Part shown: positions 22,693-34,295 of the stretch, in pieces | How positions within the stretch are numbered: the stretch's first letter is position 1 | How the letters are laid out: every line of letters begins with the position of its first letter | Assembly (NCBI RefSeq): GCF_001039355.2 | Contig: NW_019775824.1 | Location: 614,524 to 678,523, forward strand | Length of the DNA stretch: 64,000 nucleotides | Reading direction: 5' to 3' | Source: Lingula anatina | Lineage: Eukaryota > Brachiopoda > Lingulata > Lingulida > Lingulidae | The notes under the pieces: model-generated | Told to the model about the DNA's origin: nothing | Databases searched by the model: none | The model's input: the letters and a program-made list of their open reading frames with translations, nothing else | Program-made: the position numbers and the translations under genes

Positions 22693-22984
22693 ATATGAAT
22701 TCGGAGTGAGGTTTACGAATTCGGAGTGAGCTTTTTCAATTCGGAGTGAGGTTTACGAATTCGGAGTGGGGTTTACGAATTCGGAGTGAGGTTTGCGAAT
22801 TCGGAGTGGGGTTTACGAATTCGGAGTGAGGTTTGCGAATTCGGAGTGGGGTTTACGAATTCGGAGTGAGGTTTACGAATTCGGAGTGAGGTTTAAGAAT
22901 TGAGAGTGAAGTTTAAGTATTCGGAGTGAGGTTTAGAATTGGGAGTGTCGTTTGGAATTTGGAGTGCACTTGTGGGCCACCGCA
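22693..22984 (-). repeat. Right terminal inverted repeat with 20-bp tandem array
   Basis: About a dozen units of GTTTACGAATTCGGAGTGAG and variants, ending in TGCACTTGTGGGCCACCGCA at 22965-22984. It is the inverse of the left end and sits about 125 bp upstream of the HECT start codon, so it may also serve as promoter DNA or transposase binding sites. Confidence 0.9.
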
Positions 22985-24345
22985 GGGACTCGTCTGGTTG
23001 CACTAACACTATATGGTTTTGCACTATCTTTCAACTTAATATGTACTGGGTCACTCTTAAGTGTACCAACTGAATCTGCCTGTAACACTCTAGTTACTAA
23101 ACCCATGTCAACACAAGCACTTCTTCCAAGCAAGTTCCTCACATTCTCTCTGACAACATGTACAGTAAATGTATACATTTTTTCTTTAAATTTTGTTTTT
23201 GCTACAAACTTGCCAATGTTGGTTAATTTTCCACCTGGACTATTCAACACTACTGTGGTGGGAGAGAGTGTGGGACTTGGCTTTAGACTTTCATACATTG
23301 CCTTACTAATTACACTGGTATCTGCCCCTGTATCTATTTTGAAATCTACAGACTGACCATTCATGTCTAATTTAACATTCCATTCTGAATCATTACTACT
23401 ATTCTCTGTAAACAATGATCCAAGGAAACATTCTACATCATCAGTGTCATCTGCAATAACTTCATGAACACTACCCATTTGTTTACTAGCACTGCTTTTA
23501 AAAGTACGAGTGCTCCGACACACGACACCAAAGTGTCCAATTCTATGGCATTTATTACACTTTTTGTTTTGTGCTGGGCATGTTGCATGTCTGCGGTCTA
23601 GTATATGGTTACATTGTCCACATCGTCTGGGCTGACCTCTTTGTTGACTGTTTTGACCTCTGGGTTTACCTCTGGCTTGTCTATTTCCTTTCTCCACTTC
23701 ACTCACGTTTGCAACACTTGGATTAGTACTGTTTTGTAATTTGATCAGTTCCGTACTGCGAACAATCTCTAATGCTGTTTTCAGGGTCAAGTCGGCTTTT
23801 AATTGGAGTTTTAATGAGCAATCTCTGTCGGCGATTCCAATTACAATAGCATTTCTTATCTCTTCCTCCTTGTTGGTGAATTCACAATTTTCTGAAAGTT
23901 CCACTAAGTTTCTATAAAAAGTCTCAATTGATTCTCCAGGTATCTGTCGACGTTGACGGAATCTTGCCCTTTCATGAATAATATTCCTCCTTGGAATGAA
24001 ATACTCGTCAAACTTAGCAATAACAACGTCAAAATTCTCTGCCTCGGGCTCACCTTCTGAATTTTCTGCCATAGCATCTGCTGTGGATAGCTTAAAGGTA
24101 GAAAATATATGTTCTGCATCCTTTCCCATAGCATAAATCAGAGCAGATACTTGTATTCCCCCGGCTTCCGAGTCCAGTTTAGTGGCCTGTCTATATCGGA
24201 TGAAGCGTTGGCGCCATTCCGGCCATTCGTTTGGCGCGTGAAACCTTAAGTTCTCCGGAGGATGGAATTTAGCCATTACGTCAATGGAATTGAGTTTCCT
24301 CTCTCTCTCTAGTACCCCTAGAGATAGTTCAGTCCGATTTTTCAC
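22985..24345 (-). CDS. Gypsy-like LTR retrotransposon gag-protease, cut by the large element
   Basis: A frame of about 450 residues with, in order: a gag capsid-like region (from MAKFHPPENLRF at about 24276, the likelier start, through EWRQRFIRYRQ); a zinc-knuckle zone with CGQCNHILDRRHATC and CNKCHRIGHFGVVC; and an aspartic protease with IDTGADTSVIS. The end, SVSATRRVP, is the usual lead into the reverse transcriptase, but there the frame runs into the inverted repeat at 22984 and stops at 22933. No reverse transcriptase, RNase H or integrase follows. Known role: particle formation and polyprotein cleavage in LTR elements. The stretch read here has no internal stop. Confidence 0.85.
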
Positions 24346-24355
24346 GGCACTTCTT

Positions 24356-24373
24356 ATCCCGCTTCTGACACCA
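24356..24373 (-). promoter_or_regulatory. Primer binding site of the LTR element (tRNA-Leu type)
   Basis: On the minus strand TGGTGTCAGAAGCGGGAT lies just upstream of gag. It is the complement of a tRNA 3' end reading ATCCCGCTTCTGACACCA, which fits tRNA-Leu. It marks the inner edge of the 5' LTR. Confidence 0.65.
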
Positions 24374-24608
24374 TGTCAAATAAAGACGAACACGCTAATT
24401 CACACGTGTCTTTTTATTCTCATTCTTCTGTAACTACTCACAGGTGGCACTTTAGGCCAAGACGTATATGACAATCTTCTTCGTCTTGTTGTTGCACTAA
24501 AATCGACAAACACATTTTTCAAAGCAACTGTGACCATCATTTTCTTTCTCTCTGCACATGCGTCCAGGTATCAGAATTTCCTCCAAGTGCAACTGAGAAT
24601 TAATTACA
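24374..24608 (-). repeat. Probable 5' LTR (about 235 bp)
   Basis: It ends TTTGACA next to the primer binding site. The outer edge is uncertain: hAT-like coding similarity resumes at about 24615, so the LTR should end before that. TGTAATTAATTC (minus strand, from 24608) is a possible TG start. An AATAAA on the minus strand lies near 24408-24416. The matching 3' LTR is not visible. Confidence 0.45.
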
Positions 24609-25059
24609 GCTTTGGAAACGACTTGCTCCCCCTCATCACTTGACAGGAATCCATCAAAATGAACACAAGGTTACTCCAAGGTAGATCAAATTTCTTGATC
24701 TCCAGATGTTCAAAGAGGTTTTCACTAGTCACCTTTGCCACAACAAATGACCCCAGATGATTTAAAGATGTGCTGCTTTTTCTCTGAGAAATGAGCAACA
24801 AGAACCGTCACTACTTTTTCATGATTACTGTTCATGGCTTCGTCAAGGTTTAGGCTAAATGGAGTGGAGCGGAGTTCCTGCAGCCAGGATTCTGAGAAGG
24901 TCTCTGCAACTCCATACTTCAGCTTGTAGGAAGCAGCATGCGCACCCAGCTTCCTTCCCTTGCAGGTTGATCATTTGACAGGGCCCTGGGGGGCCAGCTG
25001 CAGACTTAAGGAATGCTCTGCTATGAAGGACACAACCTGAAAAATATACATGCATGTAT

Positions 25060-25100
<41 letters not shown>

Positions 25101-26325
25101 TGTTAAGAGGCTTTTGATATCTAAAGAATAGCATACATTTGGTTTGATAATTTTAAGGCAATTTAAAATAAACATTAAATTGCAATATTCTGAGTTGTGA
25201 CTGAAAAACTTACCATTGCCTCAGAGTTGCTGGCTCGATCAGAAACAGGAGTCAAAGAAGGCAGATCACTCTTCTCGGCTTCATCAGTAACCTTCTTACG
25301 TAGTTGTGGGTTCTCTCCATAAAGACTTGTCCTCTGAAGTGGTTGTCCTGAGGAACTGAAAATGAGATTTGATATTTTTTCTAGAAAAATTTACAATTTC
25401 CATCCCATTTCCAATGAAAATAAAAACTTGATTTGATATTGTCAACCATTATTGAAAAAAAAAAACTAAATTAAAAAACAATAATAGAAAACATGACTCA
25501 GACCTTAAATATACGTAATACATCATACCCTGTAGAAATTTCAATAAAAAGTCTTTTTCTAGTCTTTTTATTCTTCATAATTGAGCTTGTAAATAAGGAT
25601 TTAAGTGAAAAAAAAATGATGAAATCACACCACACATGTTTTTGCCTAACTATCAGAGGCCAGCGATTTCCAGTTTAATGGATGTAAAGTAGAATAACAA
25701 TTACTTGACGATCGCCGTGTCAGTGTATAATATTATCTAAAGAAAACTATACAGAAGTCTCATCTCAGATGCTATGTGTCAAATAATCTATCAGCCATCA
25801 TATCTGTATTTCAACCAAGCTTGATCAAATAGTTAGGGAACTTTGTGATAACTGCATTCAGTTAGGCAAGATCGTAGTGTAGGACTGAATGAAGAGCGAG
25901 GTTACAACATTTATCAATCAAAAAAATACACAACAGATACACAAATATTGGAGATAAAAATATTGAATGAAGAAAAAATCACATCATTATTATACACAAC
26001 AGAGAATTGAATTAGCAGAATAAAAGTGCCATAGACTTCGTCACTTGTTTTACTTACCTCCAATTGTGGTATTTCCTTGAAGACCTTTCTTTGCCTGTTT
26101 CGCTGTTTCCATGTGGCTGAAGATCGAAGATTTGCCTTTCTTTACGTAGTAGATTTTGCAATCGCACACGGTACAGTAAGCCACCCCTTCCACCGCAATT
26201 TTGCAAATGTGGTCGCCAAGTCTTTCATCTCCTACCAAAGTGTCTGGCCATTTTTTCCAACTCCACAAATTCTTGACATTTTCGGTAAAAGGATCGCCGC
26301 GCTTGATGACAATGTGGCTTGCCAT
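24609..26325 (-). pseudogene. Decayed BED-finger/hAT-like gene
   Basis: Exon 26325-26058 starts MASHIVIKRGDPFT and holds a BED-like finger (YCTVCDCKIYYVKKGKSSIFSHM). It joins in phase, through a TCCTCAG acceptor, to 25347-25214 (QPLQRTSLYGENPQLRKK...SDRASNSEAM), then to 25036 downward (VVSFIAEHSLSLQLAP). A TGA follows at VK*; the same frame then continues AASYKLKYGVAETF and STPFSLNLDEAMNSN, and a frameshift leads to SENLFEHLEIKKFDLPWSN and DSCQVMRGSK before the LTR. One nonsense codon plus one frameshift indicate a dead copy of a hAT-related transposase or a gene derived from one. Confidence 0.65.
25064..25096. repeat. (GA)n microsatellite
   Basis: An uninterrupted AG dinucleotide run in an intron of the hAT-like pseudogene. 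Confidence 0.95.
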
Positions 26326-27896
26326 GTTGATCTGGAACCCACAATGCCTTGCGCACAAGGCCTCACCATAGGGATTGTATCTGCGACAGCTAAAGTCAGC
26401 CAGTGCTGTGCTTGCAAAACCATCACAAAACGATTTATTCTTTGATTTTTTTAAAAAGTCGGAAAGGGTTCTTAAAAAAGTTGGATTGTGATCACAGAAA
26501 GTTGAAAATCCTTCGAAAATTGGACTAATTCCAGGCTTTGAACTTAACATGAATCAATGAACTTGCCATGTGCTTTTTCCATGCTCGCTTTTTATTACTA
26601 CATCACTCACCAAGTGATGGTTTTGGTCAAGACATGACCAGTCAGTAGTTACATGTTTTGGATGGCAGCTGTGTTACCTGTTTTCATATTTCCTTTTGTG
26701 GTTTTCTCTTTTGTGGCCTGCATTTCACTCATCATGGTGTTAGCCAGTAGTTAAGATTTCTTTATTGCCTCCTTTTGGCTGGACTTCAGCTCTGTCTGGT
26801 CAATGAGGTTGTTGGTTTGCTTGCCTGGGCCCCATCGTGCATTGTGACCGAGCGCAGGAGTCTCGATTCCATAACTCGCCAATACTCGCCCCATATAATA
26901 CACTGTAGTCTCTATTCGCAATGCGCAATGCTTTCAAGTTAGGGGGCCCAGGTGTTAATTCTCCACTCTGTAGCTTCTTTTTTTCAATCTCTGTATTGAT
27001 CTCTGAGATATCTTACACTTCTTACTTAGTTTCAACTTTTCTTGCTCCAACTTTCTCATTGGTGCTTTTACATCTGACAGTCTCCCTTTCCATCTTTAAA
27101 CAGCACCCTTTTGCCTGTTTCCAAAATTCATTTGAACCACAAGATTGCGATCTCTTTCACTTTCATACCCACTGGTTTCAGCAATTTCGTTGTGTGCCCT
27201 TTCTTCACATTTTGTATAAGTGTTGATTTCTTTTGCAAATCTATGACTGCTCTAGTGTGTCCCTTTGCCCAACATTGCTGTAGACCTCCAGACTTCTACA
27301 TCTGTATAAAATAATTTTCCATTTTGCTTTTTTATTTCTTGTTAGTCATTCTGCCTTACACATTTCCGAAGTTCTTGTGTGCATATGTGTCATGAGCCCC
27401 TCACCCTTTTTCGTTTCCATTTGTTATCTGATTTTGCTCTCAGAAGTCCACCTTGCTAGCAAGATTTTGAGAGACTGGTTTACATAAATCCTCATGTAAT
27501 GGCACTTGCACATTTATTTGACACAGGGACACAGTTTACTTTTTATCTGGATTAATGACGAAGTGTGAGCAGGGTATTAGGGAGTTGAGATGTGTGAATT
27601 AAACAAGATTTAGCAGACATAACGCAATGATCTAGACAGCAATTCATCAGGGTCAACAAGTACACATAGCAAGACTGAGGTCAGCAGACACATTTTTTTT
27701 TTTACTTTCTTCAATTTCATTATAAAGAAAAAATGCTTTTAGTGAATAAGAAGGCAGCATACATGAAATTGCTTTCACCTTGCCTTTTTTCCAATACAAC
27801 CTTTACATATGTCTATCACCCATTAAATCATAAAAAAACATTAAAAATGCCCATCATAATATAATTCATTTAATAATTTTGGAAAATTTCAATTAA
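26326..27896. other. Intergenic sequence, no gene recognised
   Basis: Short open frames exist on both strands but match no family I recognise and show no splice pattern. Confidence 0.5.
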
Positions 27897-28223
27897 AGGG
27901 ATAATAACTCTTCGTTTTGGTCAAAAAAGGAATTTTCCTGGAGTACACAATTTTCCCATACTAACCAATGGTTAATGAATCCATTTTTACATTCAAAGTT
28001 AGTCCCTGTTTTTTTTCTAAAAAGTTTGATTTTTTGTTAAAATCTCTTAAGAGATTATAACAGAGTACAGTCATCAATGGAGGTCACATGGTCTTAAGAC
28101 CAACTCAGATATCAGAATAATAGCTATAACTGCTGTTTTGTGGTAAAACAGAATATATTTCTGTGAGTTATTCACAATGTTTTTTTGTGAAATACAAATC
28201 TCATACGAAGAGTTATTATCCCT
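27897..28223. mobile_element. AGGGATAA MITE with TTAA target duplication
   Basis: Inverted ends AGGGATAATAACTCTTCG and CGAAGAGTTATTATCCCT are perfect complements and are flanked by TTAA at 27893-27896 and 28224-28227. The length is 327 bp with no ORF. TTAA duplication fits piggyBac- or Kolobok-type mobilisation. Confidence 0.85.
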
Positions 28224-29639
28224 TTAACTGGAGTGGCAAAAAATTATAAAGACAATGTGCAAATGGAGGGCAAATTTTTTATTTTACATTTTTCCTTAAA
28301 TCTTGTATTAATTTTTTTTTTTTTTTTTTGTCATTTAACCCATAAGTTTATTGAACACTTTGGTGTAATTTTCATTTGGTCTTGTATTGTTCGTATAATA
28401 ATTCTAGTCATTTGAACTGGAATCAGGCCAAAAAATCAAGAGTGCTTATTGTATTGTTTTTAATATATAAACCAGTTTTAAAAGTTTTTAAAGTTAGTGT
28501 AGTAGAAAACCGCTAAACATATAGGGTTTCTGCATTTTTTTTTATTGGAAATGTTACAATTGTATGGGACATTACTGCTATTCAAATCTGTAGTTAAATT
28601 ATATTTAAGGGCTAGAAGTTGTAATTTTACATTGCAAGTTTTGCTTTCTTGGTTAAACAGTTCTCTTATATTTATTGACATTGTAATGAAAGTAATCACT
28701 ATCTTTGGAACAACATTTTAAAAATTTACTGACACAGCTACATTTGGCTCTTGTCACAAGAGCATCATCAGTTCTGTTACAGTAGGCAAATGATAAATTG
28801 TATAAGCTGCTGGCTGTTACGTACATTCTTATGAGATATAAAAATTAAAATAAAAACATTTTAATGCATTAAAAAACATACATTTTCCTTGTAATTAGAT
28901 GTGAAGGGACAGATGGTTTCAGTAGTCATTTTCATGTTTGTATATAATCCAATAACTGCATTGTTATGCAATGATTTTAGGAATACAATAGAATGGTGTA
29001 TTAATTAAATTTATTAACTCAAATTATGTAACACTGTACAACTGAGAATACTTGTAATGAAAATCTTGTATAAAGAGCTTGTACTTTCAACTTGTATCAA
29101 CGATGGTATTGCGCTTTGGTTTAAATGTCAACACCAACAACATCATAGAGATTATGAATATTTCAAAGCCTTCCATTGCGAACAAATATTCATACAATTT
29201 TTTTATGAACTGTGAAATTCTAATCTGAGCTCAGTAGAAATACTCCAAAGCACTGTGCAAAAGGCTTCTTGCTGTTGGGCACATTGTAATACCCAATTTC
29301 ATATCCAATTTTGGTTTTAAAAAAAATAGAAGAAAATGTATAAGAGCAAAAGAATAAAAGTTCTAACGAATGTATTTGTTGCTTGTTTACATTTTTCTTG
29401 AACTGATTATGGGATTTCTTAAAGCTGACTGATATATTGAGGCATAATTTTTTTAACTAGACAGCAAAGCTGACAAATATACAGACACCATACAGGAAAC
29501 AAGGCAGAAAAGTTGACAAATGTTCAGACATTATGCAGAAAAAAGTGCACCACATGTTTTGGCCAATATTGATACATAATGCTTTAAAACAGCATAATCA
29601 CTCTATCCTTATTACATTATGTACTGCAGGTAACATGGA

Positions 29640-30060
29640 CACTGAAAAACTAACAAGTGATTCAGTTCCATGGGATATAAATTTAATATAAAACAAAAAT
29701 AAGGTTTGGTAGCTATGGGGCAAGCGTCTCCAAAAATGTGCAAAAAAAAAACCAAAAAAAAACAATAATTACTGTAAATGTACAGCGATCATACTAATTT
29801 TGAAAGCAACCTGCCTCTTTGCCAAACAAATCCTTTCGGTAAGAAATACTAACAAGTGATTCAGTTCCATGTGATATAAATTTAATATAAAACAAATATG
29901 GTTTGGAAGTATAGGGGGGAATGTCACCAAAATTGTGCAAAAAAATCAGAATAATTACCATAAATGCACACTGACCATGCCAATTTTCAAAAGCAACCTG
30001 GCTCTTTACTAAGCAAAGCCACTCAGTAAATTTAAGTAATACAAATATACGGTTTGGCAA
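29640..30060. repeat. Tandem repeat, two units of about 200 bp
   Basis: Each unit has AACAAGTGATTCAGTTCCAT, ATATAAATTTAATATAAAAC, a GTTTGG block and an AATTA(C)CATAAATG/ACTGTAAATG block. The same pair recurs at about 36405-36790 in the second haplotype block. It lies 3' of FAM219, perhaps in its long 3' UTR. Confidence 0.7.
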
Positions 30061-30368
30061 TTATGAGTTGAGCATCATGTGTTGATCATTGACAGCAATG
30101 GCACTGTCAGACAAACCAATCAGAATATATACAGACACTTACAGTGTCTGTATATAAAATTCAAATTTCTATTTACTGAAGGAACACCTTGACACAACAT
30201 ATTTATACAAGCACCAATTGTAGAAAAACAAAACATCCCACAAACAAAATCTTTTCTTTGTCAACTGCTACTAAAATTCTCTCTTTACAGAGTAAGTGAC
30301 AATGCCATTGATCATAAATATAACCCAATATAAATATATTCTATGTTCTAACTAACACAAAGTATGTA

Positions 30369-33330
30369 CGGCAATGTGCCATGAATTTCGAACAGTAGAA
30401 AATAATTAAATTTGGGAAAAGATCGTTCTGGCCGAAATTCATGAAATGGAGGTGCTCAGAACTTCCAAAACGTTCGAATTTCATGGAATTCTGTCAATTT
30501 TGACCGGAAGTTGTCTGTTCGTCGCTAGGCCTTCTGTTATCTTCTCCCGACGATCTATTTAGAGTTACCATAATGTATGATGTGTGAGTGTCGGTAATTG
30601 CGGGGGTGCAGGGCCGTTTTTTTTTTTTTTTTCACTCAGGCAACCCAATCTTGACCAGCAGCAGCGACTGATTTCCTGGCGCATAGTTGCGTCAATGTAC
30701 GCATTTGAAAAGCGTGCACGTTTTGTCATTGAAACCATCTTCAAACAAACGCGAGAGATAGGTAATCTAGAGTAAACCGAAAAGGCAGTTTTTATATTCT
30801 TCAAGGGACTGGAAGATCGTCAATGGGAGATCGTGAGCGATCTGAGCGCGACAATAAGCCAATTTCCACAGTAGTTCAAGGGACTTCGTTACTGTATTCG
30901 TCAGCAAGAGATCGTCAGCGATCCGAGCAAGCATAGAAGCTTGGACTTTTTGTCCATGCTAGAAGGCAAGTTTCATGTAGTCAGCAGGATATGGTTTGCG
31001 ACAGGGACGTAACCAGGCATACGCACGGATACACTATACTATAATTTTTCGGCCAACCATGATTATTCTCTATAAATCTAGTGTACTTTTCAAGGAATAT
31101 TATCGAAAATCCCCTTCGATTATAAGTTAACGTCACCTGAATGTACAAATTCTCTGTATAATTTATATATGCACCATTGTTCTGACACCCTTCTCGTTTG
31201 TTTTCACAGAACTGAGGTAAACAATGCTAGTTACCATCAGAAGTCCGATCTTAATCGTCCATCTCGCTGGAACTTGCTTTACCTCTTAATTAGAGGGTAA
31301 AGTGCCCTTCAGCTCACAGGTAGCTTTTGTCTTGAGTGTATCGAACGCGATATTTATCTCAGATAAAAATCTACCTGTGTGTTATTTTCAAAGAGCTACT
31401 CCAGCAGANNNNNNNNNNNNNNNNNNNNNNNNNNNNNNNNNNNNNNNNNNNNNNNNNNNNNNNNNNNNNNNNNNNNNNNNNNNNNNNNNNNNNNNNNNNN
31501 NNNNNNNNNNNNNNNNNNNNNNNNNNNNNNNNNNNNNNNNNNNNNNNNNNNNNNNNNNNNNNNNNNNNNNNNNNNNNNNNNNNNNNNNNNNNNNNNNNNN
31601 NNNNNNNNNNNNNNNNNNNNNNNNNNNNNNNNNNNNNNNNNNNNNNNNNNNNNNNNNNNNNNNNNNNNNNNNNNNNNNNNNNNNNNNNNNNNNNNNNNNN
31701 NNNNNNNNNNNNNNNNNNNNNNNNNNNNNNNNNNNNNNNNNNNNNNNNNNNNNNNNNNNNNNNNNNNNNNNNNNNNNNNNNNNNNNNNNNNNNNNNNNNN
31801 NNNNNNNNNNNNNNNNNNNNNNNNNNNNNNNNNNNNNNNNNNNNNNNNNNNNNNNNNNNNNNNNNNNNNNNNNNNNNNNNNNNNNNNNNNNNNNNNNNNN
31901 NNNNNNNNNNNNNNNNNNNNNNNNNNNNNNNNNNNNNNNNNNNNNNNNNNNNNNNNNNNNNNNNNNNNNNNNNNNNNNNNNNNNNNNNNNNNNNNNNNNN
32001 NNNNNNNNNNNNNNTGGGTGATGTCAGTAAGCCCCTAGTTAAATAAATATACCCTTATGAGCAAGGCTTTTCCCAGCGAACCGTCCAGTCGTCATTTGGA
32101 CGGCCGCTGACATCACCGGACGGCCTATATTTTCAAAGACGGCTTGCGACTTTTGTTTAATGACGTCTTGGCTTGTCGGGACAGCTGTGGACGTTGTAAG
32201 AAATTTTCTTAGAGTTATTTGACATACCTAGCTTTTATGATGCGTCACAGATGAATGGTACTACTTTGTAGTGTACGCTGATATTCAGTCACGACGAAAG
32301 TACTTCCTAAAGCTTACAAAACACAATAAAATGTTTCTATGAACTTTAAGATACACATTCCACGCCGTATGCAGCAGTGACAAGAGTGACCTTCATGCGG
32401 TACAAAACACAGCAAACTACAGGCCAATTTGTGAAAGGGGACACCTTCCCGACCTTCATACGCACGACAACTGACAAAGCTGATTGACAAAAAGGAAAAT
32501 TTCAAATTTTCAGCGAGAGATCGTTCGCAATCCGAGAGAGACCAGGAGGCAATTTTCATATTTTTTAAAAAGACTTCGTAAGCCAAAGGAGAACGCAATT
32601 TTCGTTTCGTCAGCGGGAGATCGTTCGCAATCCGAGTGAAACGAGAAAGCTCATACTCGTTCAGTGGCTTTCGTTTGCGGAAGATCGTCAGCCGGAGATC
32701 GTTCTCGGTTGTTTTTAACCCTCCCTCCCCAATGGAATTTATAATTTTAAAAATATTTTTCATTTCATTTGTACATTTCAAGGAACTTCATTAGCGGAAG
32801 ATCGTCAGCGGGAGATCGTGAACGTTCTGAGCGAGACAAGAAAGCAATAATGGCAATCTTTATTGCAGCTCTTAATATTGCTCTTTTGTTCTGTTACTGA
32901 AGTCTCTACTGTTAACAATGCTATTGTGCGCCTCAGCAAAACTACCGATCGCTATCTCACACCGAATACTGCGGTAAATAAACAACAGCCCGACAGTACA
33001 ACTGTTAATAAATTTTCCTGTTATCTGAATGAATGGATATGACGATGTTGTTTAGCGTCCTAAACTAACTGTACCGATCGTTATCTTGCACCTTGGGCCG
33101 CACACGTAGTACTCAGGTAAAGGTACGCTAGGGCAACATTGCCGACTGTTATATCTTTATAAGCGCGAAAATAGCCCGGTGGCCGATTTTAAGGTGTACG
33201 AAATTCACGAAATCAAGATCGCGCAAAATTGCTTACTGGCCGAAATTCATGGTCCAGAAAAAACTCCAGACGGCCGATTTTAAGATCGTTCGAAATTCAA
33301 GAGCCGTTCGAAATTCATGGCACTTTACCG
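30369..33330. mobile_element. TA-target DNA transposon, full length, with a gap inside
   Basis: The ends are CGGCAATGTGCCATGAATTT (left) and the inverted AAATTCATGGCACTTTACCG (right), flanked by TA at 30367-30368 and 33331-33332. The empty site is present at about 37111-37130 (TTATGTAGATTAAC). The interior has irregular repeats of GGAGATCGT and GCGATC.GAGCGAGAC, on both sides of a 606-base gap. No transposase is recognisable in the visible part. TA duplication suggests the Tc1/mariner-pogo group; this is inference. Confidence 0.85.
31409..32014. other. Assembly gap of 606 N
   Basis: Unknown bases inside the TA-target element. Open frames crossing it are meaningless. Confidence 1.
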
Positions 33331-34295
33331 TAGATTAACAATGCAGAGTGAGGTTGATATGTCATTCACATTTTGACATCCATTCCAAGATCACTCAGCA
33401 ATCCACATAGAAGACACCAAGTTTTATTACAGGTAAACAACCACTGTCATACTTGTCCAAGCAGTTAATATCTTATCACAGTTTACCACAACTTTCCATG
33501 CAACGGAGGTTCTGCAATCCACTGTCTATTGCTCATTTTTCAAAACCTCTTTTGTTCTAAATATTGTAAAAACTTACTATGTGAGCTTTTTAACTAATTA
33601 TTGCAAATTATATTACAATTGCTTCTTAGAGGTTTTTTTTTCATGGGAAACCTGCTTGTGCATTATGCAAACCTAAGTTAACAAATATGATTGTCTACAA
33701 GAGCTTATTGTTTGAGATGATTAGCAAACAGTAGTTGTCAAAAGTGCAGAATGTATCCTGACTCTCTCCTAAACTGGTACATTTTTAATTGAATTTTTAA
33801 CAACCTTGGGACAAATGCCACAAATGTTTTGAAAATCAAAATAGTCATTTTACCTTCCAAGTAAGTTAAGCAGCTGATTTTGCCTACACATAAAACAATT
33901 CAGATAAATAAATCTTTAAAACTTAAATAACTTGTAAACATTTCAGTAAAAGCAAAGCAAAATATGCATTTTGAGAGGATGCAAGTTTCATAAGTGCAAT
34001 ACTTCATTCAGGGTAAATAGAATAATTGTCAAATTGCCTAACAACTTTTACATGCAATATCATGCGCAGATACAAAGAACCTACGAAGTTGAACACCAAC
34101 TACTTCCTACCATCAATATGACAAATACAACAACTAACAGATTGTCTACTATTCTCGATGCCACATAATATTTTTAAAGCTGTAAGTATATGTATGAAGA
34201 TAATATTGTTACATGACAAACAAACCTTTGGAAGCACAATTATAAGAAATCAACTGTTTTAATATTCCTGCACCAGTGTGGGCAACAGCATGTTG

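Larger units (their letters stand above)
10649..22984. mobile_element. Large composite DNA transposon: DDE transposase plus zinc-ribbon HECT ligase
   Basis: The two ends begin with TGCGGTGGCCCACAAGTGCA and are inverted copies. About 115 bp of terminal sequence align with one visible mismatch (10709 region A, T in the other end), then run into arrays of a 20-bp unit. Inside, a transposase gene points right from the left end and a HECT gene points left from the right end, so they converge. The right end sits inside the gag-protease ORF of an LTR element. The left flank is not the missing pol sequence and I see no target duplication. Two single-N joins lie inside, so the left and right ends might come from different copies. 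The true length is shorter than shown because transposase sequence is repeated at the joins. The superfamily is not certain; an integrase-type group such as IS3EU is a candidate. Confidence 0.65.

Noticed and set aside
22693-22984. CRISPR-like array
   Set aside because: Direct 20-bp repeats without unique spacers, in an animal genome, paired with an inverted copy at 10649: transposon termini.
24640-24645. TTGACA at 24645 as the outer LTR end (giving TGTCAA...TTGACA)
   Set aside because: hAT-like coding similarity (DSCQVMRGSK) covers this position, so the LTR must end nearer 24608.
31302-32046. Three long open frames across the N run
   Set aside because: They exist only because unknown bases carry no stop codons.
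32314-32781. 155-codon minus-strand frame in the TA element
   Set aside because: It consists of the GATCG-type repeats read as codons and shows no transposase motif.
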